DNA of 5,547 nucleotides from Deltaproteobacteria bacterium (GTDB lineage Bacteria > Desulfobacterota > Desulfuromonadia > Geobacterales > Pseudopelobacteraceae). The stretch is taken from the NCBI GenBank assembly GCA_030654645.1, contig JAURXC010000272.1, forward strand, positions 1-5,547, in the 5' to 3' direction. Of the stretch, positions 1 through 4,975 are shown one piece after another. Below the pieces are notes generated by a model. The model worked only from the letters and a program-made list of their open reading frames with translations, made no database searches and had not been told where the DNA came from. A program made the translations under genes and the position numbers. Position 1 is the stretch's first letter. Each line of letters starts with the position of its first letter.

Positions 1-64
1 TTTACAGCAGCATGCGCAACTCTTCGGAATCCGCCGAGTCTTTCGGCAACATTCCCAGCAGCAT

Positions 65-289
65 TTAGGCGGTTGAGTTATTGCCAAGCTTGATCGCTTC
101 GCGAACGCTTTTGATTACTTCCTGGGGGGGGAGCTTGGCCATAATCTGCTTCTTTTCGGCCTCGGTTACGATCACGGTCATCTCGCGCGGTTTGGCTGTT
201 GGCGCTTTCAAGTCGGTAAACAGGTTGAGCAGATAGAATACCACCGGGACCATCAGTACCGCTACGACGATGACTATCGTAAATTTCAT
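65..289 (-). CDS. Small single-pass membrane protein, function unknown
   Basis: I do not recognise this 74-residue protein. Residues 4-24 form an uninterrupted hydrophobic segment (TIVIVVAVLM followed by VPVVFYLLNLF), so it is probably anchored in the inner membrane by one N-terminal helix. A short Pro/Lys linker (residues 28-36) leads to a charged, probably helical tail (about 40-68). The ATG at 289 gives a typical Lys-then-hydrophobic N-terminus. An alternative ATG at 316 would add nine residues (MIFRKLSED) and has a slightly better GGAA five bases upstream. The same frame stays open much further upstream, over the start of the topoisomerase gene, but that part is not protein-like. Oddities: codons for about residues 53-56 contain a run of eight C (124-131 on the plus strand), and the TAA stop is immediately followed by an in-frame ATG and 20 more open codons. 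It is divergent from the topoisomerase gene. That it is a gene is probable; its role is unknown. Confidence 0.55.
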   Translation of the reverse strand: MKFTIVIVVAVLMVPVVFYLLNLFTDLKAPTAKPREMTVIVTEAEKKQIMAKLPPQEVIKSVREAIKLGNNSTA

Positions 290-370
290 ATCTTCGGACA
301 GTTTTCTGAAAATCATGACGATTCCACACCGGAATGAATGTAAATGCAAAATGCTATGCCGCTGAAAGTA

Positions 371-408
371 CACCAGTTTAATGGAATTCACCAGTGGAAT
401 ATGCCAGT
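371..408. repeat. Three short direct repeats (CACCAGT / TGCCAGT) between divergent genes
   Basis: CACCAGT occurs at 371-377 and 389-395, and TGCCAGT at 402-408. GGAAT follows the first two at 383-387 and 396-400. They lie between the divergent starts of the small membrane protein and the topoisomerase, where an operator would be expected. The spacing (18 and 13) is irregular and the units are short, so chance is quite possible. No convincing -10/-35 pair was found nearby. Confidence 0.2.
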
Positions 409-449
409 ATCCGTAGCTAAACCATTGGAAACTGAAGATGGAGTTCAAC

Positions 450-470
450 ATGTGCAGTAATTCATGCTGA
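450..470 (+). promoter_or_regulatory. Six-codon leader ORF (MCSNSC) overlapping the topoisomerase start
   Basis: ATG at 450 is preceded by GGAG (440-443) with a good six-base spacing. It opens a six-codon ORF ending in TGA at 468-470. The topoisomerase ATG at 464 lies inside this mini-ORF in another frame and has no good Shine-Dalgarno at the normal distance, since the same GGAG is 20 bases away. An in-frame TAA at 458-460 rules out any upstream start for the enzyme. The arrangement suggests that ribosomes load at 450, stop at 470 and restart at 464 (translational coupling). This is inference from layout; leaderless or weak initiation at 464 is the alternative. Confidence 0.4.
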
Positions 471-2281
471 TTATCGTGGAGTCGCCGACCAAGGCGAAAA
501 AAATCCAGGAGATCCTCAAGGTCAAGACCATCTCCACGGTGGGGCATTTCAAGGATCTGCCCGATTCCTCGATCGGCGTCGATCTCAAGAGCTATGAGCC
601 GACCTTCGTCTACCACGAGAAGAAGGCCAACCTGCCCAAGGAATTGCGGGCGGCTGCCAAGGGCGAGACCGTGATGCTGGCTGGTGACCCGGACCGGGAA
701 GGGTACGCCATCAGCTGCCATATTAATCAGGAGGTCCAATCAGTTGCCAAGGAATGCCTGCGGATGGAGATCTTTGAAGTTACCGAGAAGGGGCTAAAGG
801 AGTCTCTGGCCAAGGCGGTACCGTTCGAAAAGACCAACGCAGGGCTTTACAACGCCTTTCTCGGCCGCAGGATCGGAGACCGACTGGTCGGCTACATCCT
901 GTCGCCGATCGCCAGCAGGAGTCTGCGCGGCAAGTACAGCGTCGGAAGGGTGCAGTCTCCGGCTGTGCGTCTGGTGGTTGACCGTGAACGGGATATTCGT
1001 GCATTTGTACCGTCCCCCTATTGGATGCTGGATATTCAGCTGGACAAGGACGGTGTCAGGTTTCTGGCGCGGCACGTCAGGGGCAAGTTCGAACGGATTG
1101 AGGATGCCCGGGCGATTATGGATGCCATCCGTTCGGAAACCCATGCGCTGTCGACAAAGGTTGAAAAAAAGGAGGTCAGGCAATCGCCCAAACCGCCCTT
1201 CACAACGGTCGATCTGCAGGCGGCTGCGGCCGTCCGCCTGAAACAGTCGCCAGAACAGACCATGAAGCTGGCCCAGGCGCTATTCGACCACGGCATCATT
1301 ACCTATCACCGTACCGATTCGGTCCGGATGGACGATGCCTTTATAGCCGAGATTCGCGACTTCCTGGGCAAAACTCTCGGCTCCAACTATCTCCCCGAAA
1401 AACCCAACCGGCACAAATCCAAGAACTCGCAGGCCGATGCGCATGAAGGCATCCGTCCCACCCATATGCATTCCATGGCCGAGATTGCCGGAATCGTCGG
1501 GAAAGAGGGTTTGAGACAGGAACATGCCAGACTTTACGAACTGATCTTCAAGCGTGCCGTTGCCAGCCAGATGGCTCCGGCCCGCTTCGATTCAACGGTC
1601 CTGCTTTTCGAGGTGGCCGGGGAACTCTTCAAGGCTTCCGGCAGGGTGCTGGTTTTCGACGGTTTTCTGAAGGTCTATGCCGAGCCGGATGAGGAAAAGG
1701 AAAGGGGGGAAGACGAGAAACTGCAGCTGTTGCCGCCGGTTGAGCCGGGTGAAATGGTGCCCAAGGTGGGGGAAGTTCTGGATGAGAAAAAGACCAAGCC
1801 TCCAGGACGGTTTACGCTGGGTTCACTGGTGAAAGAGCTGGAGCGGCTGGGCATCGGGCGTCCCTCCACCTATGCAGCGATCACCAAAAACATTACCGGG
1901 CGTGGTTATGTCAGGGAAGAGAAGGGCAAGGTGGTTCCAATGCCGCCCGGTGAAACACTGATCGATTACCTGAGGGGACAGCACGCCTGGGTGATAGATT
2001 ATGAGTTGACCAGCAAGATGGAGAGTTTTCTTGATCTGGTGGTGGAGAACAAGGAAACCTGGCAGCGATTCTGCAAAGGTGTTCACAACAAGATGGGTTT
2101 TGCGATACCGGCCGCGCGCGGCGCGGGTGGCGGTCCCAGCGAAGGGCAGCTCAAGTACGCCGCTGACCTGGCTGCTAAAAGCGGTTTGGCCATCCCGGAG
2201 GAGACGCTGAAGAGCGGCAGGGAACTTTCCCTCTGGATTGAAAAGGCTGTTGGTCTGAAAACATCGAAGGGAAAGTCTTGA
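464..2281 (+). CDS. Type IA DNA topoisomerase, zinc-ribbon-less accessory type
   Basis: This cytoplasmic enzyme relaxes negatively supercoiled DNA by passing a strand through a transient single-strand break. The N-terminal TOPRIM domain (about residues 1-110) has IIVESPTKAK with catalytic Glu6 and the metal-binding triad Asp75/Asp77/Glu79 in GDPDREG. The topoisomerase core (about 120-545) has GRRIGDRLVGY, SVGRVQSPAVRLVVDRER, the active-site Tyr281 in TYHRTDS, Arg283, DAHEGIRPT with His327, and LGIGRPSTYAAI near 462-473. The start is fixed by a TAA six bases upstream. At 605 residues it is much shorter than E. coli TopA (865). It has no CxxC zinc ribbons. After a Gly-rich linker (551-557) it ends in a roughly 40-residue module (PSEGQLKYAADLA...LSLWIEKAVG). 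I recall similar tails in accessory and mobile-element topoisomerases, so a separate housekeeping topA probably exists. The family call is secure; the symbol is left blank because topA/topB assignment is uncertain. Confidence 0.95.
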   Translation: MLIIVESPTKAKKIQEILKVKTISTVGHFKDLPDSSIGVDLKSYEPTFVYHEKKANLPKELRAAAKGETVMLAGDPDREGYAISCHINQEVQSVAKECLRMEIFEVTEKGLKESLAKAVPFEKTNAGLYNAFLGRRIGDRLVGYILSPIASRSLRGKYSVGRVQSPAVRLVVDRERDIRAFVPSPYWMLDIQLDKDGVRFLARHVRGKFERIEDARAIMDAIRSETHALSTKVEKKEVRQSPKPPFTTVDLQAAAAVRLKQSPEQTMKLAQALFDHGIITYHRTDSVRMDDAFIAEIRDFLGKTLGSNYLPEKPNRHKSKNSQADAHEGIRPTHMHSMAEIAGIVGKEGLRQEHARLYELIFKRAVASQMAPARFDSTVLLFEVAGELFKASGRVLVFDGFLKVYAEPDEEKERGEDEKLQLLPPVEPGEMVPKVGEVLDEKKTKPPGRFTLGSLVKELERLGIGRPSTYAAITKNITGRGYVREEKGKVVPMPPGETLIDYLRGQHAWVIDYELTSKMESFLDLVVENKETWQRFCKGVHNKMGFAIPAARGAGGGPSEGQLKYAADLAAKSGLAIPEETLKSGRELSLWIEKAVGLKTSKGKS

Positions 2282-2307
2282 GATGTTTAGAATGACAGAC
2301 AATTGAA

Positions 2308-2342
2308 AAGCCCGCCAATTGTTTAGGCGGGCTTCGTTTTTT
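2308..2342 (+). terminator. Rho-independent terminator after the topoisomerase gene
   Basis: AAGCCCGCC (2308-2316) and GGCGGGCTT (2326-2334) form a perfect nine-base-pair, GC-rich stem with a nine-base loop. TTTTTT follows at 2337-2342. It begins 26 bases after the topoisomerase stop. On the minus strand the same stem is followed by TTTTCAATT, so it may also stop leftward transcripts. Confidence 0.9.
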
Positions 2343-2460
2343 GATGTTTCCTTATTACCTTTTCAAGGATTATTCCGGCTCCACTTGCCTCCGGAGCGAT
2401 AATGCATCCTGCTTGAATGTACTGCCCGGTGGAGTTTCTTCGATAGCATCGCCCCCCTTT
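2343..2460. other. Spacer with nested inverted repeats; possible structured RNA or degraded sequence
   Basis: There is no recognisable gene here, but there is more structure than expected. CTCCAC (2379-2384) can pair with GTGGAG (2429-2434). A perfect palindrome CTCCGGAG (2389-2396) lies inside, and CGAT-AGC-ATCG (2441-2451) is a tight hairpin followed by six C and three T. Read leftward, this would make a folded RNA of roughly 150 bases beginning near a G6 run and ending at the terminator stem at 2308-2334. A 28-codon basic ORF (2449 to 2363, minus, MLSKKLHRAV...) has AAAGGGGGG directly before its ATG, and the other minus frames are also briefly open. I do not recognise a riboswitch or known RNA family. 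A small RNA, a tiny gene, a repeat unit or a decayed gene end are all possible. Confidence 0.25.
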
Positions 2461-2487
2461 TAACAGTTATTCTCTTCTCCAACTAAG

Positions 2488-2551
2488 TTCAATATACCAC
2501 TGTCAAATGTATAATTAAAGACTTTTTAATATAAAAATATCGGTATATAAT
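2488..2551 (+). promoter_or_regulatory. AT-rich promoter region of the yehS-like gene
   Basis: The stretch from about 2460 to 2570 is sharply AT-rich compared with the flanking genes. It has two exact TATAAT boxes, at 2510-2515 and 2546-2551. The first has TTCAAT at 2488-2493 (16-base gap) as a weak -35, and the second has only T-rich DNA at 2523-2528. Either could drive the gene starting at 2611. The choice between them cannot be made by eye. Confidence 0.45.
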
Positions 2552-2610
2552 TTCAGCTTTATAGTTTAAAAGTGTCTCGCAATGCAAAACAACCATACAG
2601 GAGCCTTATG

Positions 2611-3096
2611 ATGACAAACAACGATATTTTACGCAGGTTGCGCTATGCGCTGGATATCAGCAATCCGGCCATGGTTGACATATTCAAGCTTTCCGGCTGC
2701 AATATCGAACAGCCCACCCTGCTCAAGTTTCTAAAAAAGGAAGATGAGGATGACTATATCGAGTGCAGCAATCCTCTGATGACGTTCTTTCTGGATGGTT
2801 TGATAACCAAAAACAGGGGGCGCCGCGAACCGACCGATGGGCAGGTGGCAAAACCAGATACAAACCTGACAAACAATACCATTTTGAAAAAATTGAGAAT
2901 CGCCCTTGATTTCAAGGAAGACGATATGATCGCCGTTATGAAACTGGCTGACATCGTTATTTCAAAATCGGAATTGAGTGCGCTTTTCAGGAATAAGGGG
3001 CACAAGAATTACAAGGAGTGCGGTGATCAGTTCCTGAGGAATTTTCTGAAAGGGCTGACCATACGACTCAGGAATACTGATCCTATCGAGGATTGA
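2611..3096 (+). CDS. yehS: YehS-like DUF1456 family protein (two repeats)
   Basis: The 161-residue product matches the DUF1456/YehS family in length (E. coli YehS is about 156) and in its two tandem repeats. Repeat 1 (about 2-68) begins NNDILRRLRYALDIS and ends with an F-L-x-G-L-I motif. Repeat 2 (about 86-153) begins NNTILKKLRIALDF and ends FLRNFLKGLTIRLR. A hydrophilic linker separates them. It is cytoplasmic, with no signal peptide or membrane segment. The biochemical function of the family is not established as far as I know. AGGAG at 2599-2603 is seven bases before the ATG at 2611; the adjacent ATG at 2608 is possible but closer (four bases). An upstream in-frame GTG at 2572 would add residues unlike the family and would contain the Shine-Dalgarno, so I reject it. 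The gene appears monocistronic and converges on the SRAP gene with a nine-base gap. Confidence 0.88.
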   Translation: MTNNDILRRLRYALDISNPAMVDIFKLSGCNIEQPTLLKFLKKEDEDDYIECSNPLMTFFLDGLITKNRGRREPTDGQVAKPDTNLTNNTILKKLRIALDFKEDDMIAVMKLADIVISKSELSALFRNKGHKNYKECGDQFLRNFLKGLTIRLRNTDPIED

Positions 3097-3105
3097 TTGC
3101 TGCTT

Positions 3106-3780
3106 TCAATGGGTTCGGAAGTCTCTGATACATGCGCTGGTGTCAAAGGCCGGTTGATTGACCTGTGAACCGACTGTATAAATATCCAATGTATCGGATG
3201 GCTCGGATTTCAAAACAGCGCGGTAGTTTGCCGCTGAGAACCTGGTAGCTGAAAGCCAAAGCGAGAAGTCTTCCACGGCAATGGTTGCCGGCATGCGTTC
3301 ATGAATCGGTCGAATCAGTCCATTGGCGGCCGTTGTGATGATGGTGCATGTATCTATTTCTTTTCCCCCCGGTGTTTTCCAGCGATTGAGCAAGCCGGCA
3401 AAGGCCATGTGCGCGCCGTCCTTGCGGGTAACGTACCATGGCTGCTTTTTGTCACCGCCGTTTTGCCAGATGTAGAACCCGTTGGCTGGTATTATGCAAC
3501 GACAATTGTCCGACAGGCAGTTCCAGTCGGATTCACCGGTCAATGTTTCCGCGGCCGTATTGATCAGGTTCGTACCGATACCAAGATCATTGGCCCAGGA
3601 AGGCGCCTGGCCCCAACGGACAAAAGACAGCCGTCGTACCCCATCCTTTTCTTCTCTGATGATCGGAATCTGATGGGTGGGAGCGATGTTGTAGCGTGGC
3701 CTACATGATTCCGGCACAACCACGCCGAATGTTGCTGAAAGAAGTTCAGGCAAAAGCAATGAAGTGAAGCGTCCGCACAT
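3106..3780 (-). CDS. SRAP family abasic-site protein (YedK/HMCES-like), altered active site
   Basis: SRAP proteins use the N-terminal Cys2, exposed after Met removal, to cross-link covalently to abasic sites in single-stranded DNA and protect them. This 224-residue protein has the usual family length. It begins MCGRF, followed by YNIAPTHQIPI (30-40), VRWGQAPSWA (54-63), Asn74 in INTAAET, PANGFYIW (98-105), TIITTAAN (147-153) and HERMPA with His160. Cys2, Asn74 and His160 are kept. The family Glu before Trp (YedK Glu105, motif GWFEW or GFYEW) is Ile104 here (codon ATC). The Arg two places after the Asn (Arg77 in YedK) is Ala76. Glu105 is known to take part in opening the abasic site and reversing the cross-link, so altered kinetics or loss of activity can be predicted but not shown. 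GGGG lies seven bases before the ATG. No clear LexA box was seen upstream. Confidence 0.92.
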   Translation of the reverse strand: MCGRFTSLLLPELLSATFGVVVPESCRPRYNIAPTHQIPIIREEKDGVRRLSFVRWGQAPSWANDLGIGTNLINTAAETLTGESDWNCLSDNCRCIIPANGFYIWQNGGDKKQPWYVTRKDGAHMAFAGLLNRWKTPGGKEIDTCTIITTAANGLIRPIHERMPATIAVEDFSLWLSATRFSAANYRAVLKSEPSDTLDIYTVGSQVNQPAFDTSACIRDFRTH

Positions 3781-3852
3781 TTTGATACCCCTTGCCGGAT
3801 TAGAATCGAATTCAGTTCAATACAATCTTGCCAAAAGGCCGTCCTTGGGTCT

Positions 3853-3870
3853 TGGCGGAGCATTCCGCCA
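3853..3870. repeat. Perfect 7-bp inverted repeat in the SRAP leader
   Basis: TGGCGGA (3853-3859) and TCCGCCA (3864-3870) are perfect inverted copies around the four-base GCAT. If the minus-strand TATAAT at 3886-3891 is the SRAP promoter, this falls just downstream of the transcription start, within the roughly 100-base leader. It could be an operator for a dimeric repressor or an mRNA hairpin. No T-run follows on either strand, so it is not a standard terminator. It does not match LexA boxes known to me. Confidence 0.45.
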
Positions 3871-3885
3871 TTGTATACACTTCTA

Positions 3886-3914
3886 ATTATATCAAATAGC
3901 TGAAAACTCTTTAA
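3886..3914 (-). promoter_or_regulatory. Candidate promoter of the SRAP gene
   Basis: Read on the minus strand, TATAAT occupies 3891-3886. TTAAAG (3914-3909) sits 17 bases upstream as a weak -35. The predicted start near 3879 would give a leader of about 100 bases containing the inverted repeat at 3853-3870. The -10 is exact, but the -35 matches the consensus at only three positions. Confidence 0.4.
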
Positions 3915-4036
3915 TGTGCGATAAAAAAATCCCGTATGCATTCACCACAATTGACGGCCATGCAAATGAAGTCGTTTATCTGTTGAAAAACCTCATGCGA
4001 TCGGGAACTTGTATTAGTGGTCTTGCAGGCGTATAA
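3914..4036 (+). CDS. Possible 40-residue ORF in the SRAP-scpB spacer
   Basis: ATG at 3914 opens 40 codons ending at TAA 4034-4036. The translation begins MCDKKIPYAFTTIDGHANE and continues VVYLLKNLMRS. It looks moderately protein-like, with no strong composition bias. There is no Shine-Dalgarno before the ATG. The third-position GC (about 40 percent) is lower than in the neighbouring genes, and its ends overlap two candidate promoters. I do not recognise it. It could be a small protein, a gene remnant or a chance ORF; chance is the most likely. Confidence 0.2.
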   Translation: MCDKKIPYAFTTIDGHANEVVYLLKNLMRSGTCISGLAGV

Positions 4037-4037
4037 C
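4009..4037 (+). promoter_or_regulatory. Candidate promoter of scpB
   Basis: TATAAC (4032-4037) is a five-of-six -10 box, with TTGTAT (4009-4014) exactly 17 bases upstream. This predicts a short leader of about 30 bases before the scpB ATG at 4075. A second candidate, TTGACG at 3951-3956, has a better -35 but only the weak GTTTAT 17 bases downstream. Confidence 0.35.
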
Positions 4038-4052
4038 ACCGGGTGGAGACAA

Positions 4053-4070
4053 ATGACACAGGGGGAATAG
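4053..4070 (+). promoter_or_regulatory. Five-codon leader ORF (MTQGE) just before scpB
   Basis: GGTGGAG (4042-4048) precedes an ATG at 4053 by four bases. That frame reads M-T-Q-G-E and stops at TAG 4068-4070, four bases before the scpB ATG. scpB has its own G-rich site (AGGGGGA, 4060-4066, eight-base spacing), which lies inside the mini-ORF. Ribosomes translating the mini-ORF would sit on the scpB Shine-Dalgarno. This may tune initiation, or the mini-ORF may be incidental. Confidence 0.3.
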
Positions 4071-4074
4071 GAAC

Positions 4075-4854
4075 ATGTCACTGATAATTACATCCTACAA
4101 CGACCTCATCGGCACCATCACCTTTAATCATGACGAAACCCGCAACAGCCTTTCAAACGATCTGCTGAACGAGCTGATCGAGGCGATCCACCTTTTTGAA
4201 CGGCACAAGGCGCGTGCCGTTGTAATTCGCGCCAAGCCTGGGGTCAAAGTCTGGTCGTCGGGATTTGATATCAAGGAACTTCCGATCCCTGGGCGGGATC
4301 CGCTATCCTACAATGATCCTCTGGAGCAGGCTCTGCGGGCGATACAGCTGTTTCCGGCGCCGGTGCTGGGGATGATCGAAGGCAGTGTCTGGGGTGGTGC
4401 CTGCGACCTGACCTGTATCTGCGACATTGCAATCGGCTGTCCCAGCGCTTCATTTGCCATCACACCGGCCAAGATCGGGGTTCCGTACAATTCCACCGGA
4501 ATACTGCATTTCATAAATGTGGTCGGTCCGCGCTTGGCCCGCGAGATGTTCTTTACTGCCAAGCCGATCAATGCCGAAAGGGCTTTGCAGGTCGGAATTC
4601 TCAACCATCTGGTTTCAACCGATCAGCTTGAGTCTTTCAGTTATGCCATGGCCCGTCAGATCACCGAAAATTCCCCACTGGCGATTTCGGTGATCAAGGA
4701 GCAACTCCGCCTGCTGGGAAATTCACACCCGCTGAGTCCGGAAACGTTCGAGCGCATACAGGGGCTGCGCCGCAAGGCCTACGACAGCGCCGATTACCTG
4801 GAAGGCAAAAGTGCCTTTTATGAAAAAAGGATGCCGAACTTTAAGGGTGAGTAA
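4075..4854 (+). CDS. scpB: Methylmalonyl-CoA decarboxylase (crotonase superfamily)
   Basis: The 259-residue protein aligns along its whole length with E. coli ScpB/YgfG (261 residues), which decarboxylates methylmalonyl-CoA to propionyl-CoA. Shared blocks include GRDPLSYNDPL (73-83), MIEGSVWGGA (100-109), ITPAKIGVPYN (129-139), INAERALQVGILNHLV (165-180), NSPLAISVIKEQLRLLG (199-215), FERIQGLRRKAYDSADY (225-241) and EKRMPNF. Gly108 and Tyr138 correspond to E. coli Gly110 and Tyr140. The position of E. coli His66 in the G-H-D-I motif is Phe64 (SSGFDIKELP), a non-trivial change near the acyl-CoA pocket, although the oxyanion hole there uses the backbone. It is cytoplasmic and soluble. In E. coli the gene sits with methylmalonyl-CoA mutase; here no mutase is adjacent, so its supply of substrate is not shown by context. 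A generic enoyl-CoA hydratase is the alternative, but the ScpB-specific blocks argue against it. Confidence 0.85.
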   Translation: MSLIITSYNDLIGTITFNHDETRNSLSNDLLNELIEAIHLFERHKARAVVIRAKPGVKVWSSGFDIKELPIPGRDPLSYNDPLEQALRAIQLFPAPVLGMIEGSVWGGACDLTCICDIAIGCPSASFAITPAKIGVPYNSTGILHFINVVGPRLAREMFFTAKPINAERALQVGILNHLVSTDQLESFSYAMARQITENSPLAISVIKEQLRLLGNSHPLSPETFERIQGLRRKAYDSADYLEGKSAFYEKRMPNFKGE

Positions 4855-4869
4855 GCTCTTGTATTCCAA

Positions 4870-4898
4870 TTGACATATTCCAACTTATATATTATTGT
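4870..4898 (+). promoter_or_regulatory. Candidate promoter of ilvD
   Basis: A perfect -35 TTGACA (4870-4875) is followed after 17 bases by TATTGT (4893-4898). Alternative AT-rich -10 boxes overlap it (TATATT, 4888-4893). The start would be near 4905, giving a leader of about 70 bases for ilvD and making it independent of scpB. Confidence 0.5.
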
Positions 4899-4911
4899 TC
4901 CAAACCCGCTA

Positions 4912-4928
4912 AGCCGCATCAATCGGCT
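4912..4928 (+). other. Short hairpin between scpB and ilvD
   Basis: AGCCG (4912-4916) and CGGCT (4924-4928) form a five-base-pair stem with a seven-base loop, followed by only GTTT. It lies 57 bases after the scpB stop and at the 5' end of the predicted ilvD leader. It may be a weak scpB terminator or a leader hairpin. There is no leader peptide rich in Ile, Val or Leu codons and no T-box motif that would indicate attenuation. Confidence 0.3.
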
Positions 4929-4975
4929 GTTTGACGGGATGAAACATTCAATCCATCGACAAGGATGATAACCGT

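Noticed and set aside
290..739. Upstream extension of the small minus-strand ORF to give 224 residues
   Set aside because: It would run antisense through the first 276 bases of the topoisomerase gene and is not protein-like; the plausible starts are 289 or 316.
1823..2302. 159-codon minus-strand ORF over the topoisomerase 3' end
   Set aside because: It is a shadow of the well-supported plus-strand gene. The translation resembles no family and runs into the terminator region.
2344..2463. 39-codon plus-strand ORF right after the terminator
   Set aside because: It has no Shine-Dalgarno, begins just after the terminator T-run, and has an unremarkable Cys/Ser/Pro-rich translation.
3078..3095. 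Hairpin ATCCT-ATCG-AGGAT at the yehS/SRAP convergence as a terminator
   Set aside because: The stem is only five base pairs, lies inside the yehS coding end, and has no T-run on either side.
3301..3708. 135-codon plus-strand ORF inside the SRAP gene
   Set aside because: It is antisense to a clear SRAP gene with catalytic motifs, and the translation is not family-like.
3564..3941. 125-codon minus-strand ORF overlapping the SRAP 5' end
   Set aside because: It is out of frame with SRAP; its second half is the SRAP gene misread, and its first half covers the promoter and hairpin.
3781..4074. LexA (SOS) box upstream of the SRAP gene
   Set aside because: I looked for CTGT-N8-ACAG and GAAC-N4-GTTC type sites and found none; only the unrelated TGGCGGA repeat is present.
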